The notes beneath the pieces were generated by a model that worked only from the letters and a program-made list of their open reading frames with translations, was not told the origin of the DNA and did no database searches. A stretch of 64,000 nucleotides of DNA from Serinibacter salmoneus (GTDB taxonomy: Bacteria; Actinomycetota; Actinomycetes; Actinomycetales; Beutenbergiaceae), in assembly GCF_002563925.1 (NCBI RefSeq), contig NZ_PDJD01000001.1:1556973-1620972 (forward strand), written 5' to 3'. Made by a program: the position numbers and the translations under genes. Of this stretch, positions 26,294 to 34,472 are shown in pieces (the first letter of the stretch is position 1; the number at the start of each line of letters is the position of its first letter).

Positions 26294-26574
26294 CCCGCAT
26301 CATCCCCGCCGACCGCATCGAGGAGATCGTCGGCGCTCGCCGCCGCAAGCACCAGCACCTGGGGCGCGCGGTGTCCGCCGAAGCGACGGTGCACATCCTG
26401 CACTCGCAGGAGTGCCGGGACTCCCTCGATGACCTGCGTGAGTGCGTCTACTCCCGGGCGCTGGACCGCGGGATCGACACCCGTGCCTGGCGCCACCACA
26501 TGGACTGCGTCGCGGAGCTCGCGATCGTCCGGGGCGAGCTGGTGCCAGCCGTGGGGAGCAACCGCGATGCGTGA
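26290..26574 (+). CDS. Hypothetical early phage protein
   Basis: 94 aa, basic N-terminus with a helix-turn pattern (ADRIEEIVGARRRKHQHLG) and a histidine-rich helical C-terminal half. No recognised family. Confidence 0.55.
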   Translation: MTRIIPADRIEEIVGARRRKHQHLGRAVSAEATVHILHSQECRDSLDDLRECVYSRALDRGIDTRAWRHHMDCVAELAIVRGELVPAVGSNRDA

Positions 26575-26920
26575 GCCCTGTGGATGCGACCTGACCGGCC
26601 CGGTGCCGCCGGCGGCGCACATCGTGGACGGCCACCCGGACCCGGCCCCCGTGCCCGCACAGGAGGGCAAACGGTACTTCCTGCCGTTCGGCTCCAGGGT
26701 CGTCAGCACGAACCACCCCGAGAACGCGAGGGAGCTCTTGGCGCTCGGCTTCCGCGAGGTGGTCCTGTGCGACGGTCAGCGCGCCGCCCTATCCCCCACC
26801 GACCGACCGGCGTACTGCTGCGGACGCTGCCCCGCGATCGTGACCGGTGGATACGACTGCACCTGCGAGGGCAACCCCCGGTGCGCTGCCCCCAGCGAAC
26901 CAGAGGGGCGGGAGGCGTGA
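26567..26920 (+). CDS. Cysteine-rich hypothetical protein, probable zinc binder
   Basis: 117 aa. N-terminal CGCD and a C-terminal set (YCCGRCPAIVTGGYDCTCEG) can supply a zinc site. The middle carries a proline-rich linker followed by RYFLPFGSRVV. Overlaps the previous gene by eight bases. Confidence 0.55.
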   Translation: MREPCGCDLTGPVPPAAHIVDGHPDPAPVPAQEGKRYFLPFGSRVVSTNHPENARELLALGFREVVLCDGQRAALSPTDRPAYCCGRCPAIVTGGYDCTCEGNPRCAAPSEPEGREA

Positions 26921-27303
26921 CTACACCGAAGCGTGTGCAGATGACCCGGCAGCGGCCGTGGCGTGCGGAGGACCCCGACGCCGTGATCGTGGACCGCCGC
27001 ACCAAGTGGGGCAACCCGTATCGGATCGAGGAGATGCGCAGCCGACTGGAGCGCATCGCGGCCGAACTGGAGACGCCCAACACCCTCGATCCGCGCGAGC
27101 TCGTCGTGGAGGCATTCCGCGCCGACCTCCGGCACGGGCCAGACTCCGCGTGGTGGTGGTACGGCCCGCACATGCAGATCCTCCGCATCCTGTCCGACCT
27201 CCACGAGCTCGCGGGCCGTGACTTGGCGTGCTGGTGTCCGCTGTCGTCCCCGTGCCACGCGGACGTCCTCCTCGAACTCGCGAACAGGGCCGGGTCGTGC
27301 TGA
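26917..27303 (+). CDS. DUF4326 family protein
   Basis: 128 aa from GTG 26917 after GGGAGG. The signatures DRRTKWGNPYRI and the C-terminal GRDLACWCPLSSPCHADVLLEL are those of DUF4326, a small family common in phages and actinobacteria with unknown function. The conserved CWC...CH arrangement could bind metal. Confidence 0.8.
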   Translation: MTTPKRVQMTRQRPWRAEDPDAVIVDRRTKWGNPYRIEEMRSRLERIAAELETPNTLDPRELVVEAFRADLRHGPDSAWWWYGPHMQILRILSDLHELAGRDLACWCPLSSPCHADVLLELANRAGSC

Positions 27304-27641
27304 CGACGGCCGAGCACAACGCGAACGTGGCCGCGGCAATGAGCGAGGACGCGTTGCAGACCCAGGTGCTGCGGATCGCCGCGGTGCTGGGCTGGCGCGC
27401 CTACCACACGCACGATTCGCGGCGCTCGCAGAAGGGCTTCCCGGATCTGACGTTGGTGCATCGCGCGTCGGGGCGGTTGGTGTTCCGGGAGTTGAAGTCC
27501 GCGAAGGGTCGGCTGCGGCCTGAGCAGCGGGACTGGTTGGACGACCTGCGAGCTGCGGGGGTGGATGCCGGTGTGTGGCGCCCTGCGGACCTCGTGGGTG
27601 GCGTGATCGAGCGCGAGCTGAGGGGAGGTGGTGGGCCTTGA
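27297..27641 (+). CDS. VRR-NUC domain nuclease
   Basis: 114 aa from GTG 27297. The PD-(D/E)xK-type core reads GFPDLTLV...RLVFRELKSAKGRLRPEQRDWL, giving D, E and K of the catalytic site and the VRR-NUC helix. Such phage nucleases cut branched or flap DNA. It overlaps DUF4326 by seven bases. Confidence 0.85.
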   Translation: MLTTAEHNANVAAAMSEDALQTQVLRIAAVLGWRAYHTHDSRRSQKGFPDLTLVHRASGRLVFRELKSAKGRLRPEQRDWLDDLRAAGVDAGVWRPADLVGGVIERELRGGGGP

Positions 27642-27709
27642 GCGAGCGATGTGACTCGTGCGATGGACGGATCGATCCGCGTACCGGTGAGTGCCGGTGT
27701 TCGGACTGA
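27638..27709 (+). CDS. Tiny zinc-ribbon-like peptide
   Basis: 23 aa from a TTG in an ATGA-like overlap, with GGGGAGGTGG upstream. It contains CDSC and CRCSD, a minimal four-cysteine set. Short, so only tentative. Confidence 0.35.
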   Translation: MSERCDSCDGRIDPRTGECRCSD

Positions 27710-27729
27710 CGGAGAGGTGGTGAGCCCGG

Positions 27730-28779
27730 TTGCCTTGGGTTCGGCTCGGTGACAATTCGGCAACGTACCCGCTGCTGATGCAGGTGGCGGGGTTCAAGGG
27801 TGCCGATGAGCGCGCGGTGAATGAAGTGCGCGGGTGGCTGTACGCGTGTGCCACCCAGTCGGCCGGGCACCTGACGGATTACGTCGTGGACTTCGGTACT
27901 GCGGCGTTGTTCGGTGGGGCGCGGACCAGCCAGTTGATCGCCTGGTGCGAGAAGGCCGGCCTGTTGACTCCGCGGAGGGTCAATGGGGCGAAGGCGTGGG
28001 TCATCATCAACGATCCGGAGTTCATCCACATTCGCACGCGCGAGGAGGTCGAGTGGGATCGGCAGAGGAAGCGAGACGTCGCGGACCTCGGTCTCACGGT
28101 GCCGGTGCGGCTTCGCGACGGGGACAACTGCCGCTATTGCGGTGTGCAGGTCCAGTGGCGCGGCAGAAAGTCGAATCGGTCGGCTGAGCTCGATCATCGC
28201 GTGCCTGGTGCCGCGGCGACGGTGGACACCCTGGTGGTGGCGTGCCGTCGGTGCAATGGCGCGAGGAAGGCGAATGCGCAGTGGGATGACGATCATCCTC
28301 TGCGGCCGGCCCCGCGGGTTGCTCGGTATGACCGGGTGACTGCGGAGTTCCTCACGGAGAACGGCTACCCCACGACGGCGAACCTCAGCCCTGATGCGAC
28401 GGCTGCTGGCGACTCGGGATCAGCGCGCGATCACGCGCAGCGGCCCCTGGCGCCCGGCTCGGCGCCGGACTGGGTTTCGTCACCGGATCACGCCTCGTTC
28501 AGTGCGACGGCTGTTGGCGACTCGGGATCAGCGCGCGACTACGCGCAGCGGCCCCTGGCGCCCGGCTCGGCGCCGGCGGGGCGTGGTCCGGAAGTGGGGT
28601 CGGAACTCTCGCGGAACTCGATATCTGACTCTCCGGGAATGAGTTTGCCCGGGTCGGGTCGGGAAGAGATCGGGTCGGTTCGGGTGGGGTCTGGCCTGGG
28701 TCGGGATGGGCCTGGGGTGGGTCGTAGGAGGCGTGGCAGGCGTGGTGGTCGTGGTCGGTCTACGGAAGGTGAGCGGTGA
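27730..28779 (+). CDS. HNH nuclease-domain protein with low-complexity arginine/glycine tail
   Basis: 349 aa from TTG 27730. Residues 1-110 are a helical domain of the kind found in actinophage replication proteins. Residues about 125-190 are an HNH domain (NCRYCGVQVQW...AELDHRVPGAA...CRRCNGARK, with two CxxC pairs). Residues about 215-285 include a duplicated 25-residue unit, and the last 30 residues are GR-rich (RRRRGRRGGRGR). It may nick DNA at a replication or packaging site; this is inference. Confidence 0.75.
   Translation: MPWVRLGDNSATYPLLMQVAGFKGADERAVNEVRGWLYACATQSAGHLTDYVVDFGTAALFGGARTSQLIAWCEKAGLLTPRRVNGAKAWVIINDPEFIHIRTREEVEWDRQRKRDVADLGLTVPVRLRDGDNCRYCGVQVQWRGRKSNRSAELDHRVPGAAATVDTLVVACRRCNGARKANAQWDDDHPLRPAPRVARYDRVTAEFLTENGYPTTANLSPDATAAGDSGSARDHAQRPLAPGSAPDWVSSPDHASFSATAVGDSGSARDYAQRPLAPGSAPAGRGPEVGSELSRNSISDSPGMSLPGSGREEIGSVRVGSGLGRDGPGVGRRRRGRRGGRGRSTEGER
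28396..28576 (+). repeat. In-frame direct repeat, two 73-bp copies
   Basis: 28396-28468 and 28504-28576 differ at only about three bases and are offset by 108 bp (36 codons), so the frame is kept. Both copies encode GDSGSARD(H/Y)AQRPLAPGSAP in the HNH protein tail. Confidence 0.9.
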
Positions 28780-29594
28780 TGGGCTGGTCGGGTGAGGAGT
28801 TCGTCTACAGCACGGGCTCTGGGTTGACGTCTGCTGATGAGGATCTGCTGGGGTCGGTGCGTCAGCATCTGGACTACCTCGAGGAGGTGTGGCCGGATGT
28901 GGTGGAGCTGAGGGTGCCGTCGAATCGTGCTCGGGGTGTGGGTCGTCGGCATCGTTCGGATCATGCGGTGGAGGCTGCGCGTGTTCGTGCGGTGGCTGAG
29001 GCTGTCGAGCGTGCGGCGCCGGGTGCTGTGGTGCCGCCGGGCGTGCGTCCGGTCCCGGTCGATGTCGGGGCTCTGGATCTGATGGCGCAGATTGCTGGCG
29101 CTGCGGAATGGGCGTGCTCGTCGGTGGTGCAGGCTGCGGGCGTGGAGCAGCTCGATCCGGTGGGGTCGGTGTACGTGGACCCTCGGCCCTACCTGCGCCG
29201 GGCTCGGGCGTGGCTGACGGGCGCTCATGAGGCTGAGCCGGAGTTCCTGTTGGGGAATCTCGATTCGATACTGGCCCCGGTGGTGATGTCGACGGCCGCG
29301 TTCCTGGGCGACATCTTGGATGGTCAGGTCCTGGATGCGGTGTGCCCGTGGTGTGGTGGCCGGACGGCGTCGGCGCCGGTGGGTGGTCAGCGGACGCTGC
29401 GGGTGGTGTGTCCGGGTGGCCGGCTGAGGGGTGACGGTGAGCGGGACGATCGTCCGCCGATGGTGGTGTGCTTCGGGGAGAACTGCGAGCCGGGGCCTCG
29501 GGAGGTAGGCATGGTGTTCGGTGGTCGCCCGGCGTGGCCGGAGCGGGAGTGGGATTGGCTGTCGAAGCAGCTGCGCGAGGTGGCGCGCGTGTGA
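28779..29594 (+). CDS. Hypothetical protein with C-terminal zinc-ribbon-like region
   Basis: 271 aa. Long helical region with a basic segment (RARGVGRRHRSDHAVEAARV), then CPWCGG and CFGENC pairs near the C-terminus. ATG 28779 is preferred to GTG 28776, since AAGGTGAG gives proper spacing. Unknown function; likely early or replication-linked by position. Confidence 0.6.
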   Translation: MGWSGEEFVYSTGSGLTSADEDLLGSVRQHLDYLEEVWPDVVELRVPSNRARGVGRRHRSDHAVEAARVRAVAEAVERAAPGAVVPPGVRPVPVDVGALDLMAQIAGAAEWACSSVVQAAGVEQLDPVGSVYVDPRPYLRRARAWLTGAHEAEPEFLLGNLDSILAPVVMSTAAFLGDILDGQVLDAVCPWCGGRTASAPVGGQRTLRVVCPGGRLRGDGERDDRPPMVVCFGENCEPGPREVGMVFGGRPAWPEREWDWLSKQLREVARV

Positions 29595-29604
29595 CCCGGG
29601 GTGC

Positions 29605-29633
29605 TTGCTCGGGTGGGTTATCCACAGTACTGT
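29605..29633 (+). promoter_or_regulatory. Candidate promoter with palindromic -10 region
   Basis: TTGCTC and TACTGT are 17 bases apart. The -10 lies inside CACAGTACTGTG (29623-29634), a perfect 12-bp palindrome, so a repressor could sit on it. This is the first intergenic gap of more than 100 bp after the cro operon. Confidence 0.4.
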
Positions 29634-29664
29634 GACGGCTGTCGGGAGAAGTGCACCCTGATTG

Positions 29665-29693
29665 AGGCCCGGATCGGTTCACGGTCCGGGCCT
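29665..29693 (+). terminator. Intrinsic terminator or attenuator hairpin
   Basis: AGGCCCGGA / TCCGGGCCT, 9 bp with an 11-base loop, followed by TCGTCGT. It lies about 30 bp after the candidate promoter, so a short terminated RNA is possible. Confidence 0.65.
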
Positions 29694-29735
29694 TCGTCGT
29701 GCCTACCGACGTCGACCTATGGAGGTGGTGGTCAT

Positions 29736-30026
29736 GTGACCGGCCTGGCGTGGGAGGGTCGTCGGCGTGCTGAGGCGCTGGAGTATGTGCGTCGTGTTGG
29801 CGCGGCGAGGTCGCTGCCGTGCGTGATCTGCGGGCAGCGGATCAACTACGGGTTGCGGTACCCGGATCGAATGTCGTGCTCGGTGCAGCACGTGAAGTCG
29901 CGCCGCGCTCACCCGGAGTTGATCTGGGTGAGGTCGAACTGGGCGCCTGCTCACCTGGTGTGCAACCAGAGCGACAACGTCGACGGTGACGGTGATGACG
30001 GGTTGGGGCTGATGTCGTCGTGGTGA
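29736..30026 (+). CDS. Small HNH endonuclease
   Basis: 96 aa from GTG 29736, seven bases after GGAGGTGG. The sequence CVICGQ...CSVQHVKSRRAHPELIW...HLVCNQSD provides the H-N-H and zinc cysteines. Small HNH proteins near terminase genes often assist cos cleavage, but this one is 2.5 kb upstream, so the role is open. Confidence 0.75.
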   Translation: MTGLAWEGRRRAEALEYVRRVGAARSLPCVICGQRINYGLRYPDRMSCSVQHVKSRRAHPELIWVRSNWAPAHLVCNQSDNVDGDGDDGLGLMSSW

Positions 30027-30454
30027 GCGAGCGGTGCGTTGTGCTGCTGTGCGGTCCGCCTGGTGCGGGCAAGACGACGGCTGCTCGTGCCTCAGGGTTG
30101 CGGGTGTTCGATCGGGATGATCCGGAGTGGTCGGGTGAGCGGGAGTTCGCCGCGGCGCTGGAGGTCCTCGGTCAGTCGCGCGGTGCTCGCGCGGTGGTGA
30201 TCCGGTCAGGGGCGACGTCCTCGGCGCGGGATCGTGCCGCGGCGTTGATGGGTGCGACGCACCGGTTCGTGATGCTCGCCCCGCGCGATGTGCTGGTTCG
30301 TCGGGTGGTGCGGCGTGGTCGTGAGGATCAGCTGCGCACCACTGCTGGCGTTGACACGTGGCTGCGTCGCTTCGACCGGCGCGATGGGATCGAGTCCTTC
30401 CCGGGGTGGCCGGCGGTGTTCGCTGGCGATGACCTGGGTCTGACGTCGTGGTGA
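30023..30454 (+). CDS. P-loop NTPase / kinase-like protein
   Basis: 143 aa. Walker A GPPGAGKTTAA at residues 10-20 and an AAA-type fold (FVMLAPRDVLVRRVV, arginine-rich lid-like RRGREDQLR). Likely a small nucleotide- or polynucleotide-kinase-like enzyme. GTG overlap with the HNH gene. Confidence 0.75.
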   Translation: MSERCVVLLCGPPGAGKTTAARASGLRVFDRDDPEWSGEREFAAALEVLGQSRGARAVVIRSGATSSARDRAAALMGATHRFVMLAPRDVLVRRVVRRGREDQLRTTAGVDTWLRRFDRRDGIESFPGWPAVFAGDDLGLTSW

Positions 30455-30465
30455 TGGGAGGCAGC

Positions 30466-30870
30466 ATGGACACGCAGTTCGTGGCGCGGGTGGTTGAGCC
30501 GGCTGCTCGCCGTGGCCTTCGGGTGCTGGTGGTACTCGATGTTCTAGCTGAGGTGCGCCCGGCGATGGACGCGATCGCGGAGGTGACGGGTGGCGATCAC
30601 TGGTTGCCTGCGCCGTCGCTCGTGCGCCGGGGCTACGGGCAGGAGCGGATCGAGTGGGAGAACGGCGGCAGCGTCTCGTTCGCCTCGCTCCGCACACCGG
30701 CCGGGCGAAGCATGGTCGCAGATGTGGTGGCTGTGGTCCCGTCGGTACTGATCCGGCCTGACCGGTTGGCTGACCTCATTCCGTGCACGGTGACGAGCCG
30801 GGTGCAGGAGTGGATGGTGCTGCCTGGGCCGCTTGCCGCCAGTGACGTTGCGGCGCTGGCCGAGCGGTAG
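30466..30870 (+). CDS. Hypothetical protein
   Basis: 134 aa; ATG 30466 follows GGGAGG. Rossmann-like N-terminus (GLRVLVVLDVLAEVRPAM) and a later strand MVADVVAVVPSVL recall a helicase or terminase-like alpha/beta core without Walker A. Unknown. Confidence 0.55.
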   Translation: MDTQFVARVVEPAARRGLRVLVVLDVLAEVRPAMDAIAEVTGGDHWLPAPSLVRRGYGQERIEWENGGSVSFASLRTPAGRSMVADVVAVVPSVLIRPDRLADLIPCTVTSRVQEWMVLPGPLAASDVAALAER

Positions 30871-30999
30871 CCCCAGAAAATCTGGGATCGGGGTGGCTGG
30901 TCGGTCCCGCGCCGGAGGGTCCTCTCCCCCCGAGGCTTACCCCCCGGGGGTGGTTCGCGTTGTCGGATCGGTCCGGATGAATCCTGACGGGGGGTCGGA

Positions 31000-31368
31000 A
31001 TGTTGGATCGGGCGCGTGTTCGGGCGGCATACGACTTCTTCGGCAGCGTGCGGGCGGCTTCCCGTGAGCTGGGGGTCTCCGAGGGTGCAGTACGTGCCGC
31101 GTTGGCCGACGGCGCTCGCGATCGCTACGTGAGGGCGCCGGCGCCGTCGGCGGTGGATGCGGTGGAGCCCGCGTTGCGCCGGCTGCTGTCGCGGTTCCCG
31201 AGGATCACGGTAGATGCGGCGGCTCGTGAGGTGGGGTGGTCGAGGTCGCGGTCGGTGCTCGCGGAGCGGTTGCGTGAGCTGCGTCCGGAGTACGCGAATC
31301 TGCCTGCGGTTCCGGGGGTGCAAACGGGCCGTTTTCCGCGAGATTCCAACGATCTGATGGTAGTATGA
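31000..31368 (+). CDS. HTH protein, possible late or middle regulator
   Basis: 122 aa. Two helix-turn-helix segments: AASRELGVSEGAVRAAL (about 19-35) and ITVDAAAREVGWSRSRSVLA (about 68-87). It stands alone after a 129-bp gap, just before the packaging genes, which fits a regulator position. A small CCCAGA-AAA-TCTGGG hairpin (30872-30886) precedes it. Confidence 0.6.
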   Translation: MLDRARVRAAYDFFGSVRAASRELGVSEGAVRAALADGARDRYVRAPAPSAVDAVEPALRRLLSRFPRITVDAAAREVGWSRSRSVLAERLRELRPEYANLPAVPGVQTGRFPRDSNDLMVV

Positions 31369-31380
31369 GAGCACGAAAGG

Positions 31381-31409
31381 CCCCCGCGACGGCTGGCACC
31401 GCCCGGGGG
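31381..31409 (+). promoter_or_regulatory. GC-rich hairpin before 31435 gene
   Basis: CCCCCG / CGGGGG with a structured 17-base loop, twelve bases after the upstream stop. It could end the upstream transcript or shape the leader of the next gene. Confidence 0.45.
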
Positions 31410-31434
31410 TGTGACCGACTAGCTAGGAGTCGAT

Positions 31435-31689
31435 GTGTCTCAGCCTACCCACTCCCCCGTGCTCGCCACTGACGAGCTGCTGTCCTACCTCGCGTCGTGT
31501 GACGCGGAGATCCTGGGCGAGGGGAGGTACTCCGTCACTCGCCCAGGTGACATCACCGTCCGCGTCGCCCGTGACGACACCGATTGGGTGCTCCGGGTGA
31601 GCGAGCGTCGTGGCCCTGAGCTCTGGTCGGCTCGCTTCACCCACGCGCCGGCGCCGGTGATCATCGCGGCGATCGAGAGCGTCCGATGA
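31435..31689 (+). CDS. Hypothetical protein
   Basis: 84 aa from GTG 31435, six bases after AGGAG. Beta-rich (GRYSVTRPGDITVRVARDDT, WVLRVSERRG). Overlaps the next gene. Unknown. Confidence 0.55.
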   Translation: MSQPTHSPVLATDELLSYLASCDAEILGEGRYSVTRPGDITVRVARDDTDWVLRVSERRGPELWSARFTHAPAPVIIAAIESVR

Positions 31690-31898
31690 CCCGCCCGCTC
31701 CCGGCCGTGGGACTGAGCACGGTCAGTGCCGCGTTCAGCGCGCTGATCATGTTCGAGATCGACGCGAAGGCCCCGCTGGACTTCGATGCCGTGTTGGAGG
31801 TAGTCGCACGGTACGCGCCATCGGATCGCCCGGAGTTGGTCGAGCCGCTCGCCGAGGTCCTGGACGGCATGCTGCAGAGCGCTAGGGCACTGCGGTGA
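31686..31898 (+). CDS. Hypothetical helical protein
   Basis: 70 aa, all-helical, acidic C-terminal half (RPELVEPLAEVLDGMLQSA). ATGA overlaps on both sides. Unknown. Confidence 0.55.
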   Translation: MTRPLPAVGLSTVSAAFSALIMFEIDAKAPLDFDAVLEVVARYAPSDRPELVEPLAEVLDGMLQSARALR

Positions 31899-32563
31899 CC
31901 GGGCAGCAGCGTGCGGTGGCGCACGTTCGCCCCGCGCGGCGCTCGCGGTCGCGGTTCTCCCGTGCTGCTGGCGCTGCGGAGACGATCGAGGGTTTCGGGC
32001 ATGGCATGGACGTGGTCGGGTTGACGTTCGGCCAGTTCTCGCTGCTGGACCTGATCGAGGCTGGGCTGGAGGTGACGGGGCCGGCTGATGTGACGATCTC
32101 GACGTGGTCGGCTGGGTTCTACGACGTCGAGGCCGCGCAGCGGTTCGCGCAGCTCGGGGCGATCCGCTCGATCCGGTTCGTGATGGACTCCTCCGCGAAG
32201 CGTGGACAGGCGACCCCGGTCGACGTCGCGGGGCTGTTCGGCGCGGAGTCGATCCGGGTGTTCCGCACGCACGCGAAGTTCGCGCTGCTGCGGAACGAGT
32301 CCTGGGACGTGGTGATCACCACGAGCATGAACCTGAACCTGAATCCGCGGTGCGAGCAGTTCGAGATGACCGATGACACCGACCGCGCGGACCTGTTCTC
32401 GGGGTTCGTGGACGAGTTGTTCCGTGAGCTCCCGGAGGGTGCGACCGGTGACCGCACCGTCCCGGAGCACCTGGCCTTTCCCGACGTCGACCCGCAGCGG
32501 TCCTACCGCGTGGGAGGAAGGGTGGCGACGGGACCATGGCGAAGAGGAGCACCGCGGGAGTAG
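31895..32563 (+). CDS. Phospholipase D-like domain protein
   Basis: 222 aa from GTG 31895. The H-x-K motif (HAKFALLRN) and the downstream TTSMNLNLNPRCEQFEM are typical of a PLD-like nuclease half. Only one HKD motif exists, so an active enzyme would need a dimer. It lies directly before the small terminase and overlaps it by 28 bases, a place where such proteins are seen in siphoviruses. Confidence 0.7.
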   Translation: MTGQQRAVAHVRPARRSRSRFSRAAGAAETIEGFGHGMDVVGLTFGQFSLLDLIEAGLEVTGPADVTISTWSAGFYDVEAAQRFAQLGAIRSIRFVMDSSAKRGQATPVDVAGLFGAESIRVFRTHAKFALLRNESWDVVITTSMNLNLNPRCEQFEMTDDTDRADLFSGFVDELFRELPEGATGDRTVPEHLAFPDVDPQRSYRVGGRVATGPWRRGAPRE

Positions 32564-33162
32564 AGCCTCCCGAACTGCTGGACAAGGATGCGGCCGCGGT
32601 GTGGCGAGAGGTCGTCGCGGCGCATCCCCAGCCAGCGCGGATCGTCGGCCCGGACCTCGAGGTGTTCTGCGGGCAGGTCGCGTTGGCTCGCAACTGCCGC
32701 GATCGGGTCGCCCAGGAAGGCGAGATCGTGGAGGGCGCAAAGCGCGAGCCGATTCCGCACCCGGCGATCGCGCTCGGCAAGGCGGCGCAGGAGTACGTCG
32801 CGAAGCACGCGCCGCGGTTCTCCCCGCCGGCGCCGATGAAGCGCCGCACGGGCCCGGTGTACGACGCCACGCGCCGCTCACTCGCCGCTGCGGCGCACCT
32901 GAAGGACCGCGCGGAGTTCGAGGGCGCTGCTGCGGCGCTGCTGACCCTGGCGTGGTTGATCGATGAGGCGCAGCGCGCGGGGTACGCGGCGCTGGAGAAG
33001 GCAGCGTTCGGGACGATCCCCTCCTACCTGAAGGGCTGCGCCGAGCTGCAGATCACGCCAGCCTCGCTCCCGGTCCCTGTGGCTCCCGCGGGCGCGACCA
33101 AGACCGCCAGCAACGTGACGAGCATGCAGGACCGGGCGCGGGCTCGCCGCGGCTCCGCCTAG
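32536..33162 (+). CDS. Terminase small subunit (P27-like)
   Basis: 208 aa. The pattern PPELLDKDAAAVWREVVAAH...LEVFCGQVALARNCRDRV...HPAIALGKAAQEYV resembles P27-family small terminases, which recognise phage DNA for packaging. The methyltransferase gene and one small gene separate it from the large subunit. Fairly confident from context plus motif. Confidence 0.65.
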   Translation: MAKRSTAGVEPPELLDKDAAAVWREVVAAHPQPARIVGPDLEVFCGQVALARNCRDRVAQEGEIVEGAKREPIPHPAIALGKAAQEYVAKHAPRFSPPAPMKRRTGPVYDATRRSLAAAAHLKDRAEFEGAAAALLTLAWLIDEAQRAGYAALEKAAFGTIPSYLKGCAELQITPASLPVPVAPAGATKTASNVTSMQDRARARRGSA

Positions 33163-33176
33163 CGAGAGGAGCGCCG

Positions 33177-34472
33177 GTGATCCCCTCCACGCTGACGGCG
33201 TTGTCCGAGCCGATCGACTCCCTCCGGCCCTACGCCAAGGACCCGCGCCGCGCCGATGTCGAAGCCGTGGCGGCTTCCCTGGCCGCGCACGGGCAGTACC
33301 GGCCCGTGGTCGCGCGGGTCGGCACCCGCGAGGTACTCGCGGGCAACGGCGTCCTGAGCGCCGCTCGGACGCTGGGGTGGGAGCACCTCGCGGTGACGTG
33401 GGTGGACGTCGACGACGACGGCGCCGCACGGATCAACCTGGTGGACAACCGCACCAGCGACCTCGCGACCTACGACGACGCCGCCCTCCTGGAGGTCCTG
33501 ACCTCGCTCCCCGACCTGTCCGGGACGGGATACGACGACGCGGCGCTCGCGGCGCTGCTGTCAGACGCCGAGGGTGACCCGGTCGGGCTGACGGACGAGG
33601 ACGAGCCAGCGCCGCTGCCGGCCGAGCCGGTGTCGCAGCTCGGGGACGTGTGGGAGCTGGATGGGTCCCTGGTGCTGTGCGGGGACTCCACCGACACCGA
33701 GGCGGTCCTGGGCGCGCTCGCGGGGCGGGTGCCGGACTGCATGTGGACTGATCCGCCCTACGGTGTGGCCTACGTCGGCGGCACCTCGGAGAACCTGACG
33801 ATCCTGAACGACAAGCCGGAGGATCTCCCGGACCTGCTCTCGGGGGCGTTCGCGACGGCGGTCGCGGTGTGCCGGCCTGGGGCACCGGTGTACGTCGCCT
33901 ACGCGACGGTGGAGGGTGTCTCCTTCGAGACGTCGCTGCGCGGCGCTGGCGTGGACGTGCGTCAGCACCTGGTGTGGGTGAAGCCGTCCCTGGTGCTGTC
34001 CCGTGCGGACTACCACTACCGGCACGAGCCGATCCTCCATGGCACGACCCCGGAGCCCGGCGAGGGCGAGGAGCCCACGACCCACGAGGGTGTGGCCTAC
34101 GGCTTCACCGGTGGCGGGTCGGGCAGGCTGGGGCGTGGTGGACCGAACTGGTACGGCGACGACCGGCAGACGACGGTGTTCGAGGTGCCCAAGCCGAAGC
34201 GCAACGCCGAGCACCCGACGATGAAGCCCGTCGAGCTCGTGCTGCGGATGCTCGCGAACTCCTGCCCGCGCGGTGGCCTGGTCCTGGACCTGTTCGGTGG
34301 GTCCGGGACGACGCTCATCGCAGCGTGGCACCACCGCGCCAAGGCCGCACTGGTGGAGTTGGACCCGAAGTACGTGGACGCGATCTGCCTGCGCTGGCAG
34401 TTGCACACCGGGCACCTGCCGGTGCGCCGCTCGACGGGTGAGCCGGTGGACTTCACGAAGGCGAAGGCGTGA
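33177..34472 (+). CDS. ParB-domain / DNA methyltransferase fusion protein
   Basis: 431 aa. Residues about 10-100 are a ParB/Srx-like domain (DSLRPYAKDPRRADVEAVA, VLAGNGVLSAARTLGW). Residues about 150-420 are a beta-class DNA methyltransferase: catalytic DPPYG (about 193) before the AdoMet loop DLFGGSGTT (about 370), plus HPTMKPVELVLRML. N6-adenine or N4-cytosine cannot be told apart. Phages use these against host restriction. No cognate endonuclease is visible. Confidence 0.85.
   Translation: MIPSTLTALSEPIDSLRPYAKDPRRADVEAVAASLAAHGQYRPVVARVGTREVLAGNGVLSAARTLGWEHLAVTWVDVDDDGAARINLVDNRTSDLATYDDAALLEVLTSLPDLSGTGYDDAALAALLSDAEGDPVGLTDEDEPAPLPAEPVSQLGDVWELDGSLVLCGDSTDTEAVLGALAGRVPDCMWTDPPYGVAYVGGTSENLTILNDKPEDLPDLLSGAFATAVAVCRPGAPVYVAYATVEGVSFETSLRGAGVDVRQHLVWVKPSLVLSRADYHYRHEPILHGTTPEPGEGEEPTTHEGVAYGFTGGGSGRLGRGGPNWYGDDRQTTVFEVPKPKRNAEHPTMKPVELVLRMLANSCPRGGLVLDLFGGSGTTLIAAWHHRAKAALVELDPKYVDAICLRWQLHTGHLPVRRSTGEPVDFTKAKA

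Noticed and set aside
29601-29735. N-terminal extension of the small HNH protein
   Set aside because: The extension spans the terminator hairpin, while GTG 29736 has a strong GGAGGTGG site.
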